Assembly (NCBI GenBank): GCA_017938315.1
Contig: JAGBBV010000021.1
Location: forward strand, 37,559 to 101,558
DNA from: Lachnospiraceae bacterium
Lineage (GTDB): Bacteria; Bacillota; Clostridia; Lachnospirales; Lachnospiraceae
Direction of reading: 5' to 3'
Length of the DNA: 64,000 nucleotides
The position numbers were made by a program, and so were the translations under genes. Below the pieces are notes generated by a model. The model worked only from the letters and a program-made list of their open reading frames with translations, made no database searches and was not told the DNA's origin. Shown here piece by piece: positions 43,605 through 53,486 of this stretch (position 1 is its first letter; each line of letters begins with the position of its first letter).

Positions 43605-45721
43605 ACTTTCATTCCTTCGCTTAGGCCGTAAGCAGCCCAATAATAATTTGGATCAGACCCTCCCAATATAAAGGGCTGATAGGAAACATTCCCCTGATCA
43701 TCTTTTATTTTGACAAACGCATACTCCCCTTCCAATGTAACTGCATTTTTAGGAAGAAGTATGACATTGCTGACCTGATGCACAGTAGCTGATATTTCAA
43801 ACTGATTTGTCATCTTTCCGGCCTCGCTTTCAGGAATACGGATAAATGCGGTACCTGTATTAAGCTGCCCGGAAAGTGCCTTTCCGTAGACGGATACTAC
43901 TGTTCCCTGTACTTCCTTTTTTGCCCCATCTTCTGCCGTATAAGTTATGGTTGCCTCATTTCCATAACTCAATTTACCATCTTTGTTTTCAGCAACTATA
44001 TAGCATAGGGATTTATCCGCAACTTGCACTACGCCTTCATGATAGGCAAGGGCATCACCTACTTCATGCTCTGCCAAATCTGTAACAACGCCGTCATAAG
44101 GAGCTGTCAGGCTGATGATTCCGGTATACTCTTTCATTTTCGCTAAGTCTTTACTGTAGTCCTCTATAGCTTTCTGTCTGGCTTCGATTGCCCTGTCTAA
44201 GCTTCTGTCAATTTCATCATGATATATTTTGCTCTTTTTTTCCAAAAGCTTGGCAAGCCGTTCCTGTTGCCTTTGCAGCTTTCTCTCAAGTCTTTCTATA
44301 CTGACACTGTCAGGCACCACCTCTATCTTCGCTAATTCCTGACCTTTTGTTACTTGTGCATTCTTCTCTACACAAATCTCACTGATATGAAATGTTCCGT
44401 ATTTGGCAGGATTTGAAATCCATTTGGTAGAAGGATAATAGAGTGTTCCATATCCTCTATATTCTTCTTCCATGCTACCCTTTGTAAGTTCCGTCATTTC
44501 ATCCTTTGCCGTAATTTCCTGGTCCGTCAGCACTTTATCTCCTTCTGAAAGACCGGATATCACCTCCGTGTAGATGCCGTCTGATACCCCAACAGAAACC
44601 GTCTGCTGCATATTTCCCGTTTCATCTGTCAGATAACAATAGTATTCTGTCCCATTCCTGCGCAGGGCATCTTCAGAAACTGCCAGAACATTTTCTTTAT
44701 ACTCTTCCACAACAATCAACGTTGCGTATTTGCCAATAGGAACTTCCTCACCGGCCTCATGAATAATAAACTCCGAATACACCACACCGTTTTGCTTTTT
44801 TTGTTCCGCATATTCTCCTTCTTCCATGGGCCTGTAAGTCACCTCATAGCGTTTTCCGTCAATGGCTGCATAAATATCTGCCGCCTTTGCCGCATCTGCG
44901 CTACTGATATATTCTGTATGTAATACTTTTGTCTGCATGTCGCCAAGGGCAATGATATTTGTGTTTTGAGAAATATAATCACCGGATGTATAGATACCGG
45001 TTGCAACCACTGTGCCTTCTTTATTGGCTGTAATGCTTGCTTCATTTACCTCCTCTGCCATGCGGGCTAATCGTCCCTGCTCATAGGTAAGTTCCAGTGC
45101 AAAAAGTTCCTGTTTTTCTTTTAACGCCTGTTCTATCTGTTCTCTGGACAAAACTGCCGATTTGTAAGCACCTTCTATGGGCATGCTGAATTTCGCCCAC
45201 ATATCATAAAACGCAGAACCCTCATCAGGTTTATTACTGATATTTTCCATGTACGGTTCACTAGCCTCATATTCCACCATGCGGGCATCATAAATATCTT
45301 CCTGCAAATCCGTCACATCATCTTCATAATCCCTAATCTTTCTGCTCAACTCATCTGTCAGGTTTTCTATCTCCTCATCTTTATTTCCCGTATCCCCATA
45401 TACAAGCACATCACCGGTTTTTACTGTTTCCCCGGGAAGTTTTCCATAGGTTTCAAACGGGACGTCTGTTGTATATGCAAATTCTGTCACATCAGGCACA
45501 CATACGCAGGAATATGCCTTGAATTTACAAATATCACGGTATTGAACAACATCATAGTAATGGGTGCTGCTCACCGGCTCCAGCAGTTCGATTTTTTCTA
45601 AAGAAACCGTTTCTGTCTGAGCGGTACTGCCTGTTGCATTACAGCCGCTAATGCTGCAGGCAAGTACTACTGTCATTATGGTTCCTATATATTTTTTATG
45701 TTTATTTAACGCCATTTTCAT
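43592..45721 (-). CDS. Double HlyD-type adaptor lipoprotein (fusion, system 1)
   Basis: This 709-residue protein has a lipoprotein signal (VLACSISGC, lipid Cys at about residue 27). Residues about 30-395 form one adaptor, with a hairpin coiled coil near 115-220 and a C-terminal barrel ending YTEVISGLSEGDKVL. Residues about 400-709 form a second adaptor with its own coiled coil (SIERLERKLQRQQERLAKLL) and ending WAAYGLSEGMKVCLN. In system 2 the same two parts are separate genes (57432-58529 and 56294-57445) that overlap by 14 bases, so this is a gene fusion. The second half has no signal peptide of its own. The protein would stand on the outer face of the membrane and bind the permease. Confidence 0.82.
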   Translation of the reverse strand: MKMALNKHKKYIGTIMTVVLACSISGCNATGSTAQTETVSLEKIELLEPVSSTHYYDVVQYRDICKFKAYSCVCVPDVTEFAYTTDVPFETYGKLPGETVKTGDVLVYGDTGNKDEEIENLTDELSRKIRDYEDDVTDLQEDIYDARMVEYEASEPYMENISNKPDEGSAFYDMWAKFSMPIEGAYKSAVLSREQIEQALKEKQELFALELTYEQGRLARMAEEVNEASITANKEGTVVATGIYTSGDYISQNTNIIALGDMQTKVLHTEYISSADAAKAADIYAAIDGKRYEVTYRPMEEGEYAEQKKQNGVVYSEFIIHEAGEEVPIGKYATLIVVEEYKENVLAVSEDALRRNGTEYYCYLTDETGNMQQTVSVGVSDGIYTEVISGLSEGDKVLTDQEITAKDEMTELTKGSMEEEYRGYGTLYYPSTKWISNPAKYGTFHISEICVEKNAQVTKGQELAKIEVVPDSVSIERLERKLQRQQERLAKLLEKKSKIYHDEIDRSLDRAIEARQKAIEDYSKDLAKMKEYTGIISLTAPYDGVVTDLAEHEVGDALAYHEGVVQVADKSLCYIVAENKDGKLSYGNEATITYTAEDGAKKEVQGTVVSVYGKALSGQLNTGTAFIRIPESEAGKMTNQFEISATVHQVSNVILLPKNAVTLEGEYAFVKIKDDQGNVSYQPFILGGSDPNYYWAAYGLSEGMKVCLN

Positions 45722-45722
45722 A

Positions 45723-46838
45723 TTACCTTCTTACTACCATATCCCCTTCATTTAGTCCGGATACTATTTCCGTATACTCATCGCCTTTTAAGCCTGTTTC
45801 TACAAAGCATACAGTTTTCATATTATTTTCATCAAGCATATAAACATAGGATTTTCCATCTGCGCTAAAAACACTTGAGTTAGGTAGCACAAGTACATTT
45901 TCCCTGGTATCAAGGACCACACAGATATCTCCTGTAGTTTCTACTTCTATGCCATCATTTTCCGGCCCGTCATAAATACTGAAATATTGTTTTTCTCCCC
46001 ATGACTGCATTTCATAGGGAACAACATCATAAATTCCTTTTGCCGTTCCGTAATAAACTTCCAACTTTAAGACGTCATCCGTTGAAAATACATCTGCATA
46101 TTCCGGCTTTTCCATTTCAAAAACACCTTCTGTTCCGTCTATAACCGTCATAATTACTTCGCCTTTTTTAGATATTGTTCCTTCCAGGTTAGGCTCAACA
46201 GAATACACCATGCCTGACATAGTGGCACAAATCCGGCTGTCAGAGAGTTCCTTCTTTAGCACCTCCAGTTCCCTTATATCAAACTCAGCTTCATCGCTGA
46301 AATCTTCCCGCTTGTTCTGATAGGAATCCACAATTTCTTCATCCCGCTCTTCATATTCCTCCAAGTCCTCTTCTTCACATTTGGTTCCGTAAACAAATGA
46401 AAAATAGGAGGAACGGAGATCAAATTCTTCATGGACATCCAGATACTGTTTTTCCAATGCATCTTTTTGTATTTTATATTCCAGTGCAGCAATCTCTTCT
46501 TCCAAAGAACCGGTAGATACCTCTGCCAGAATGTCCCCCGGCTTTACGTAATCCCCTTCGCGGACATAAATCTTTTCAATGGTCTTTCCACCCTCCTGAA
46601 AGCAAACTGCCTGCTCCTTGGTCTGCATATATTTGCAATTAAACTTCATGGTTAAGGATACATTCCCTCTCATAACCTCAGACATGCTGTATTCGATTCC
46701 CTGTTCCTCATCGGAGACCACAAGTACGGGAACCTCCTTCTCTTCTTCTGCCTGACTGCAGCCTGTAAGTGCAAATGCAAAAAGGCTGATAACCACCCAT
46801 CCTGTAAAACGTTTTTTCATAGATACTCTTTTTTTCAT
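45723..46838 (-). CDS. HlyD-type adaptor lipoprotein (system 1)
   Basis: This 371-residue protein has a lipoprotein signal (LFAFALTGCSQAEEEKE), a biotinyl-lipoyl-like block (GKTIEKIYVREGDYVKPGDI), a short helical hairpin, the matching half-motif (ATMSGMVYSVEPN), and a C-terminal barrel ending YTEIVSGLNEGDMVV. It is the first gene of the system 1 operon and corresponds to the 356-residue adaptor at 58531 in system 2. The coding end is one base from the next gene. An ATG 18 bases downstream is an alternative start. Confidence 0.82.
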   Translation of the reverse strand: MKKRVSMKKRFTGWVVISLFAFALTGCSQAEEEKEVPVLVVSDEEQGIEYSMSEVMRGNVSLTMKFNCKYMQTKEQAVCFQEGGKTIEKIYVREGDYVKPGDILAEVSTGSLEEEIAALEYKIQKDALEKQYLDVHEEFDLRSSYFSFVYGTKCEEEDLEEYEERDEEIVDSYQNKREDFSDEAEFDIRELEVLKKELSDSRICATMSGMVYSVEPNLEGTISKKGEVIMTVIDGTEGVFEMEKPEYADVFSTDDVLKLEVYYGTAKGIYDVVPYEMQSWGEKQYFSIYDGPENDGIEVETTGDICVVLDTRENVLVLPNSSVFSADGKSYVYMLDENNMKTVCFVETGLKGDEYTEIVSGLNEGDMVVRR

Positions 46839-46935
46839 TGTCTCTTATACCTAAATTATTTCAAATTGGTTTATATGTTTTATTCACACAATATTTATCA
46901 TAACATACTTTTCTAAAGATTTCACTGAATAATGG

Positions 46936-46964
46936 TTTACTTTACGACAAAAATATACTAGAAT
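46936..46964 (+). promoter_or_regulatory. Sigma-A promoter of the PPi-phosphofructokinase gene
   Basis: TTTACT, 17 bases, TAGAAT on the plus strand, with the ATG 36 bases after the -10 and AAAGGAG before it. Confidence 0.55.
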
Positions 46965-46999
46965 GATTCTGGATAAAAATTTTTAAAGGAGATATAGAT

Positions 47000-48661
47000 A
47001 TGAACATTTCACCATTACAGAAAGCCAGATATGAGTATACTCCCAAGCTTCCCGGAATGCTTAGAAACGGCATTGCAGATATCTGCGTAAAGGAAGGTGC
47101 GGAAACTCAGAGCGTAGCTGATCAGGAAAAAATCAAAGCACTTTTCCCTAACACTTACGGCAAGAAGGAAATCACTTTCCAGAAAGGCCAGAACACATCT
47201 GAAGCAAAGAAGCAGATTGTAGGTGTTATCCTTTCCGGCGGACAGGCTCCCGGCGGACACAACGTTGTTTGCGGTTTATATGATGCATTAAAAGCAACCA
47301 ACCCTGAAAATGAACTTTACGGCTTCAAGGGCGGTCCCAGCGGACTTATCGAAGATGATTACATCGTTTTAACAGACGAATATGTTGACCAGTTCAGAAA
47401 TACAGGTGGTTTTGACATTATCGGTTCCGGCAGAACCAAACTGGAAACAAACGAACAGTTTGCTATTGCAGCTGAAGTATGTAAGAAACATGGTATCACA
47501 GCTATCGTTATCATCGGTGGTGACGACTCTAACACCAACGCAGGTATCCTTGCTGAATACTTTGCAGCACATAACACAGGCGTTCAGGTAATCGGATGTC
47601 CTAAGACAATCGACGGTGACTTAAAGAACGAAGACATTGAATGTTCTTTCGGTTTCGATACAGCAACCAAGACATACAGCGAAATCATCGGTAACATTGC
47701 AAGAGACTGTAACTCTGCTAAGAAATACTGGCACTTCATTAAGGTTATGGGACGTAGTGCTTCCCACGTTGCTTTGGAATGTGCACTTGAAACTCAGCCC
47801 AACATCTGCTTAATCTCAGAAGAAGTGGCTGCTAAAAAGATGTCCCTTTCTGCAATCGCTGATTACATCGCTGATTCCGTAGAAGCAAGAGCAAACAAGG
47901 GAATGAACTTCGGTATCGTTGTGATTCCTGAAGGTGTTGTAGAATTCGTACCTGAATTCTCTGTATTAATCCAGGAAATCAACGAACTTCTTGCAGGAAG
48001 CAAGGCTGATGAATTTAATGCACTTGCAACATGGGCAGATAAGTATGCTTTCATCGAAAAAGGATTAACCAAAGAATCCATGGAAGTATTTGCTATTCTT
48101 CCCGAAGCAATCCAGCAGCAGTTATTCTTAGAAAGAGATCCTCACGGAAACGTACAGGTATCCTTAATTGAATCCGAAAAATTATTCTCTGCACTTGTAG
48201 CTGATAAATTAGCAGCAAGAAAAGCAGCGGGAACATACAAGGGTAAATTCGGTACACTTCATCACTTCTTAGGATACGAAGGAAGATGTGCATTCCCTTC
48301 AAACTTTGACTCAGACTACTGCTACTCTTTAGGATACAATGCATTTATGCTGATCCAGTACGGCTACAATGGATACTTATCAAAGGTTTCCAACCTCTCC
48401 GCTCCCGCAAACGAATGGGTTGCAGGTGGTATGCCTATCACAAAGATGATGAACATCGAAAGAAGACACGGAGAAGATAAGCCCGTTATTAAGAAAGCAC
48501 TTGTCGAACTTGACGGTGCACCCTTTAAGTACTTCGAAGCTCATCGTGAACAGTGGGCGCTTGAAACATGCTTCAAATATCCCGGTGCTATCCAGTACTA
48601 CGGACCTACAGAAGTTTGTGATATCACAACTGTAACACTTGCTCTTGAACAGGCAAAATAA
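47000..48661 (+). CDS. pfp: Pyrophosphate-fructose 6-phosphate 1-phosphotransferase
   Basis: This 553-residue long-form PFP phosphorylates fructose 6-phosphate with pyrophosphate instead of ATP, reversibly. Motifs are [15 protein letters not shown], the PPi-type [12 protein letters not shown] (Asp in place of the ATP-enzyme Gly), [12 protein letters not shown] (catalytic Asp) and [13 protein letters not shown]. Length is like the plant beta-type enzymes, common in Clostridia. Codon use is visibly stronger and more biased than in its neighbours, as expected for a highly expressed glycolytic gene. It is read on the plus strand between two large minus-strand operons and has its own promoter and terminator. 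Confidence 0.95.
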   Translation: MNISPLQKARYEYTPKLPGMLRNGIADICVKEGAETQSVADQEKIKALFPNTYGKKEITFQKGQNTSEAKKQIVGVILSGGQAPGGHNVVCGLYDALKATNPENELYGFKGGPSGLIEDDYIVLTDEYVDQFRNTGGFDIIGSGRTKLETNEQFAIAAEVCKKHGITAIVIIGGDDSNTNAGILAEYFAAHNTGVQVIGCPKTIDGDLKNEDIECSFGFDTATKTYSEIIGNIARDCNSAKKYWHFIKVMGRSASHVALECALETQPNICLISEEVAAKKMSLSAIADYIADSVEARANKGMNFGIVVIPEGVVEFVPEFSVLIQEINELLAGSKADEFNALATWADKYAFIEKGLTKESMEVFAILPEAIQQQLFLERDPHGNVQVSLIESEKLFSALVADKLAARKAAGTYKGKFGTLHHFLGYEGRCAFPSNFDSDYCYSLGYNAFMLIQYGYNGYLSKVSNLSAPANEWVAGGMPITKMMNIERRHGEDKPVIKKALVELDGAPFKYFEAHREQWALETCFKYPGAIQYYGPTEVCDITTVTLALEQAK

Positions 48662-48686
48662 AAAACAAACACTTTATAGCAGAAAT

Positions 48687-48716
48687 AGGGCTGTGCACCA
48701 ATTAGTGCACAGCCCT
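48687..48716. terminator. Terminator after pfp
   Basis: AGGGCTGTGCAC and GTGCACAGCCCT form a 12-bp stem with a 6-base loop, followed by TTCTAATAT. It lies 26 bases after the pfp stop and could also stop the convergent operon ending at 48730. Confidence 0.8.
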
Positions 48717-48729
48717 TTCTAATATGGTT

Positions 48730-50373
48730 TTATTGTTGTAAAATTCCGCTTACCCCGTTCATTGTCTGGGGCAAATAATTGTTAAGACGCTCAACTGATT
48801 CCATAACAATGATATCTGCATTTCTAATTAAATCCGCTGCCTCCGGATCACCAAGATGTTCCCAATGAACATGTGCATAATCCGAAAAGTCCTTGGATAT
48901 ATATTGTGACATAAACAATCTGAAGGAGTCCCCTACCACTACTATCTTACACTGGTTGGCAGAAGAGGAAGCTGAGTGAAACACATAATCTGCAAATCCT
49001 TTGCCGTTTACACTGCTTACATTAATTTCCGGTTTATAATTAATCTGATATCTGATATCGTCAGCATAATTATCCTGATTCAAATTCCCCAGAAGAAGTA
49101 AATCTCCACCAAGATACTGGCTTGTAGTTTTTGAAACATTTTGGATATCTGCGACAGGCATCCCCATCAGTGCATACAGAGCCTGCGTTCCCACATAGGC
49201 ACCTGCTTCTGTCCAGTGTGTATCTGTTTTAAAATACGGCTGACACACTCCCTTGACTGCTTTCATCTCATTAATCGGGTATATGATTTGAATGTCCGAA
49301 TTCGCATGCACATAATCTACCAGACGCTGTGCCCTTTTATAACTGTCTGCCACCTGATAGCTTGGCATCTTCTCAGCATATACCTGTTCCTTATTGGGAG
49401 GAATAAAAAAGTACACTTTCTTCCCTTGAGATGCACATAAGTCCCGAAGTCTTATCATTCCGTTCAAATATTCTTTCATCTGTGCTTCGCTGAGGATATT
49501 ATTCGCGATATAATCCTCTAACGCGTTTTCCTTTGTAAAGAACAGCCAACCATCTCTACCTACTATGGTAAGATTGTTTAGGATTTTCGGTGGAAGAAAA
49601 TCAGATGCACCGGTATCAAGGGCATAGTTCGGCACAGGTTCCTTTGCATATTTTTTTACCATATCCAGTCCTGTTACGGGCTCCTCTATCTCTTCCTCTT
49701 CAGCAGGTGCTATTTCTTCTACTGTTTGTTCCTCTGTAGCCGCTACCTCTACCGGTTCTTGTTCTGCATTGTCTGTTTCTTCTGTCGCTGGTTCTTGTTC
49801 TGCGTTTTCTGTTTCTTCTACTTCCTGCTCTTTTTCTGCGACCATTGTTTCTTCTGTTTCCTGCTCTTTTTCTACCCTTTCTACCGCTTTCTCTTCCTCA
49901 GCATACTTTTTATTAGGAACAGGAGTCTCCGGTTTCTGTTCCGGAGTTTCCTCCTTAATATCTATACTCTCATAAGACACTTGGGCCTGCTCAGTCTCTT
50001 CCTGTTTGGTAGCCGTGTTATTATATAGCAGTTTCACCAGGTAAGGGCTAATGGTTTCGTCATAAGGTCTCTCAAAGGCCGCTGTCAACTTGCGGTTTGC
50101 TGTGATGATTACTGAACGGAATGGCAGTCTGTCATTATAATATTCCTCTAATTCAGTACCATATGCCGATGTAAGCTGTTGCGGGAACTCTTCCTTATTA
50201 CGTTTTTCCCCCAGGTCATAATCCAGGGTTTTGAAACCCTCTCCGGGCAAAAGCATCCCTATTCCCCAAATCATTCCCGGCATAATCAACACAGTTAAAA
50301 ACACTGCAATGGAAATCAGTGAAAATATTTTATTTTTCTTTTGCTGCAATCTTACTTTTCTATCTTCTGTCAT
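48730..50373 (-). CDS. AlgX/AlgJ-like SGNH protein for polysaccharide O-acetylation
   Basis: This protein of about 547 residues has a membrane segment near residues 20-45, then an outer domain. TDTHWTEAGAY holds the Asp-His pair of the DHHW/AlgX family. VVVGDSFRLFMSQYI holds the likely catalytic Ser. AlgX/AlgJ-type proteins work with an MBOAT partner to acetylate exported polysaccharides, and the partner gene is 12 bases upstream. Residues about 130-240 are an insert rich in Glu, Thr, Pro and Val with near-repeats such as TEETDNAEQEP, probably a flexible spacer. I start at the ATG behind AGGAG, three codons after a TTG. Confidence 0.8.
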   Translation of the reverse strand: MTEDRKVRLQQKKNKIFSLISIAVFLTVLIMPGMIWGIGMLLPGEGFKTLDYDLGEKRNKEEFPQQLTSAYGTELEEYYNDRLPFRSVIITANRKLTAAFERPYDETISPYLVKLLYNNTATKQEETEQAQVSYESIDIKEETPEQKPETPVPNKKYAEEEKAVERVEKEQETEETMVAEKEQEVEETENAEQEPATEETDNAEQEPVEVAATEEQTVEEIAPAEEEEIEEPVTGLDMVKKYAKEPVPNYALDTGASDFLPPKILNNLTIVGRDGWLFFTKENALEDYIANNILSEAQMKEYLNGMIRLRDLCASQGKKVYFFIPPNKEQVYAEKMPSYQVADSYKRAQRLVDYVHANSDIQIIYPINEMKAVKGVCQPYFKTDTHWTEAGAYVGTQALYALMGMPVADIQNVSKTTSQYLGGDLLLLGNLNQDNYADDIRYQINYKPEINVSSVNGKGFADYVFHSASSSANQCKIVVVGDSFRLFMSQYISKDFSDYAHVHWEHLGDPEAADLIRNADIIVMESVERLNNYLPQTMNGVSGILQQ

Positions 50374-50385
50374 ATCACACAACTC

Positions 50386-51873
50386 CTAAAATTGGAAATA
50401 AATGAACGGATTATATGTGCCACTTACCATCATAAAAATGCAAAGAATAAGGGTCACTATCTGGACACATAAATCTGCCGTCTTAACCGGTATCGTGTCT
50501 TTCGTCTTCTCATACAAAGCACTTAATGGCCTTTGAAGAAAGCCTGCAAATAAAATACCTGCTAAAAAAGCAACTATCACTTTCATTGATAGATAGGAGA
50601 ATACCGAATAGTAAGATTGTGTAGCTGCCAGCGGAAACATTTGCTGCAAATAGGCAATTGCCTGGAATACATTGTCTGCACGGAAAAATACCCATCCCAC
50701 TATGACTGCCATCATACAATATATCCAATTGAACACCTTTATGGGATTTCTGGCCAATAGTTTCCCAAGGAAAAGTCTTTCCAAAATTAGGAGAAGTGCA
50801 TACATGATTCCCCAAATCAGGAAAGTAAAGTTAGCCCCATGCCAGACACCGGTGAGTAAAAATACTATGAATACATTCATGCAGGTTTTTGCCATGCCTT
50901 TTCTGTTTCCACCCAGCGGTATGTATACATATTCCCTGAACCATGTAGATAAAGATATATGCCATCTCCGCCAGAATTCCTGTACAGAAAGGGAAGTATA
51001 GGGATAATTAAAGTTCTCTTTAAACTCAAAGCCCAGCATTCTGCCTATCCCTATTGCCATATCTGAGTATCCGGAGAAATCATAATAAATTTGCAATGTA
51101 TAGGCAAGGATTCCAAGCCATGCCAATGCCGGACCAAGTCCTGCCGTATCTAAAGACCATATATTGTCAGCTACCTCACCAAATGTATTGGCAAGCAGGA
51201 CTTTTTTTGCCATGCCATAGCAAAAACGTTTTTGGCCACTTACAAACAATGCAATGGTTTCTTTTCTTTTTTGCAATTGTTCTGCAATATCACTGTATTT
51301 GACAATGGGTCCTGCAACCAGCTGGGGAAAGAAGGATACGTAAAGAGCAAAAGAAAAGAAATTCTTCTGCACGTCAGTTTCTTTCCGGTATACATCCACC
51401 ACATAGGACATGGCCTGGAACGTAAAGAAAGAAATTCCTATGGGCAACACTATGTAGGGAAGTCCCAGTTCTCCTGTCCCACTCATGCTAAGCATATTCT
51501 GAAGCAATTCTATAAAATTGCCTTCAAAACTTAAAATGGATTCTATAATAATTACCACCATGTTGAAGTATTTAAACACAAACAAAATCCCCAAATTAAG
51601 GATGATAATTAACGTCAGTTTACATTTCCTATATTTCTCTGCAACACCGATTACTCTTCCGCCAACATAGTTAATCAGAATGGACGCAAGCATGATAAAA
51701 AGATAATTCAGTTCACCCCATGCATAAAAAATAAGACTGGAAATAAGCAAAAATATATTTTTTGCCTTGATTCCAGTCTCTTTATTCTTAAATTTTACAA
51801 TGGATAAAATAAAATTACCGATTATTACAATGGGCAAAAATACCCAGAGAAATATCATTGAACTAAAAAGCAT
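50386..51873 (-). CDS. MBOAT family O-acyltransferase (AlgI-like)
   Basis: This protein of about 495 residues starts MLFSSMIFLWVFLPIVI, with GAGG 8 bases upstream; the frame extends 15 codons further. It has about 11 membrane segments and the MBOAT pattern, including FWRRWHISLSTWFREYVYIP and LTGVWHGANFTFLIWG with the catalytic His. AlgI-type proteins pass acetyl groups across the membrane to an SGNH partner. It lies 60 bases after the ATPase gene of system 2 and may belong to that operon. The polymer could be a cell-wall or capsular glycan. Confidence 0.9.
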   Translation of the reverse strand: MLFSSMIFLWVFLPIVIIGNFILSIVKFKNKETGIKAKNIFLLISSLIFYAWGELNYLFIMLASILINYVGGRVIGVAEKYRKCKLTLIIILNLGILFVFKYFNMVVIIIESILSFEGNFIELLQNMLSMSGTGELGLPYIVLPIGISFFTFQAMSYVVDVYRKETDVQKNFFSFALYVSFFPQLVAGPIVKYSDIAEQLQKRKETIALFVSGQKRFCYGMAKKVLLANTFGEVADNIWSLDTAGLGPALAWLGILAYTLQIYYDFSGYSDMAIGIGRMLGFEFKENFNYPYTSLSVQEFWRRWHISLSTWFREYVYIPLGGNRKGMAKTCMNVFIVFLLTGVWHGANFTFLIWGIMYALLLILERLFLGKLLARNPIKVFNWIYCMMAVIVGWVFFRADNVFQAIAYLQQMFPLAATQSYYSVFSYLSMKVIVAFLAGILFAGFLQRPLSALYEKTKDTIPVKTADLCVQIVTLILCIFMMVSGTYNPFIYFQF

Positions 51874-51933
51874 AGCAACAACCTCTTTGTCTATTCTTAA
51901 ATATTGGTCTATTGCCATTATACTATCTTTTAT

Positions 51934-52809
51934 TTATTTTTCCAATGTAATTTTACCGTCACGGACGGACATACGCACTTTGTTTCCCTGAAGGTCCATG
52001 GTCTCTAAAAATTCCCTTGGAATCTGCACCCGTCCGGCCCTGTCAATAATGGCAAATTCGTCCTGGGTTTCATCCTCCCAGCCGGCCGTAGCTCCGCTAA
52101 GCACATCTGTGTAGCTTTCCTTTAAAATTCTCTCGCTACTGATTTTTCCATCCCTGATGGCTGCCACACGCTGTACTTTTTTGGACAGCATCACGTCATG
52201 GGTTACCAGAATAATGGTCTGTCCCCACTCTTTATTCAGCCGCCTGAACAAGTCCAGAATGTAATCAGAAGTTTTGCTGTCAACAGAGCCCGTAGGTTCG
52301 TCTGCAAGCAGAAGTTTTGGTGAGTTGGCAACTGCTATTGCAATGGCAATTCTCTGCTGCTCCCCACCTGATAACTGGGAAAGCTTATTTCCCTTCTTGT
52401 GGGCAAGCCCTACCATATCTAAAAGTTCCAATGCTCTTTCGCGGCATTTCTTCTGTGAACTGATTTGCATGGGCACCATTACATTCTCCAGCGCTGTCAA
52501 AAAGGGAAATAGATTCCGGGCATTATTTTGCCATACAAATCCAACTGTCTTTCTCTTATAATCCACCAGTTGTTTTTCTGTCATGGTAAAGAGATTTTTC
52601 CCGTCTACAAACAATTTCCCTGCGCTTGGTTTATCCAGTCCACCAATCATATTTAGAAAGGTGGACTTACCGCTTCCACTGTTTCCGATAATGGCCATCA
52701 GTTCCCCGGTTTCCACAGTAAGGTCAAGTCCCTGCAGGGCTACTACCTCAATATCTTTTGTTTTATATATTTTCATCAGGTTATCTGCCTGAACCATCAC
52801 TTCACTCAT
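51934..52809 (-). CDS. ABC transporter ATPase with AbrB-like C-terminal tail (system 2)
   Basis: This 291-residue paralogue of the ATPase at 39264 has Walker [11 protein letters not shown], signature [14 protein letters not shown], Walker [13 protein letters not shown] and switch VTHDVM. The extra C-terminus is also present: [20 protein letters not shown], then [14 protein letters not shown], the AbrB/SpoVT swapped hairpin. Its presence in both systems shows it is a stable feature and not a chance readthrough. The ATG overlaps the stop of the upstream ATPase gene by 4 bases. Confidence 0.82.
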   Translation of the reverse strand: MSEVMVQADNLMKIYKTKDIEVVALQGLDLTVETGELMAIIGNSGSGKSTFLNMIGGLDKPSAGKLFVDGKNLFTMTEKQLVDYKRKTVGFVWQNNARNLFPFLTALENVMVPMQISSQKKCRERALELLDMVGLAHKKGNKLSQLSGGEQQRIAIAIAVANSPKLLLADEPTGSVDSKTSDYILDLFRRLNKEWGQTIILVTHDVMLSKKVQRVAAIRDGKISSERILKESYTDVLSGATAGWEDETQDEFAIIDRAGRVQIPREFLETMDLQGNKVRMSVRDGKITLEK

Positions 52810-53486
52810 TTAACCACTTCTCCATCTGCAAGTTCAATTAGATGACTTCCCGCATTCATCAGGGAACTGTCATGGGTTGTCATTAATATTGTAATTCCTT
52901 CTTTTTCCACCAAGTCCCTAAACAAACCGGCTACTACCTTTGCCGAGTGGGAATCCAGTTCCGCCGTGGGCTCATCCGCAAACAATATCCGGGGCTTATG
53001 TACAATGGCACGGGCAATTGCCACACGCTGCTGCTCCCCACCGGATAGTTCCTGGGGCATATGGTTCATACGTTTCTCAAGGCCCACCAGCCGCAGACAC
53101 TCTTTCACCCGCTCTGTACGGTTATCTTTTACACCTGCAAGCCGTAGTGCAAACTCTACATTTTCATATGCATTCAGCATAGGAATCAAGGATACTGACT
53201 GGAAAACAAATCCCATCTTTGTCCTGCGCATCTTCTCTCTTGCACTCTCCGGAAGGGAAGTAATTTCCTGACCGTCAAAAAACACTTTTCCTTCACTTGG
53301 CTTATCAAGTGCCCCCAGCATATTAATCAGCGTGGTTTTACCCGAGCCGGAGCGGCCCTTTAGCACTGTGAATTCCCCACGGGGAATATAGGCACTTACT
53401 CCCTTTAATGCAAGAAAAGGTTCCGAGCCTTCAACAGGAAAGGCTTTCACTATATTTTCTATTTCTATGATATGATTTTGATTCAT
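52806..53486 (-). CDS. ABC transporter ATPase (system 2)
   Basis: This 226-residue MacB/LolD-type ATPase has Walker A LKGRSGSGKTTLIN, signature [14 protein letters not shown], Walker B ILFADEPTAELD and switch TTHDSS. It overlaps the permease gene by one base and the second ATPase by four. It is the direct counterpart of the gene at 40141. The two ATPases probably form a heterodimer under the permease. Confidence 0.88.
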   Translation of the reverse strand: MNQNHIIEIENIVKAFPVEGSEPFLALKGVSAYIPRGEFTVLKGRSGSGKTTLINMLGALDKPSEGKVFFDGQEITSLPESAREKMRRTKMGFVFQSVSLIPMLNAYENVEFALRLAGVKDNRTERVKECLRLVGLEKRMNHMPQELSGGEQQRVAIARAIVHKPRILFADEPTAELDSHSAKVVAGLFRDLVEKEGITILMTTHDSSLMNAGSHLIELADGEVVK

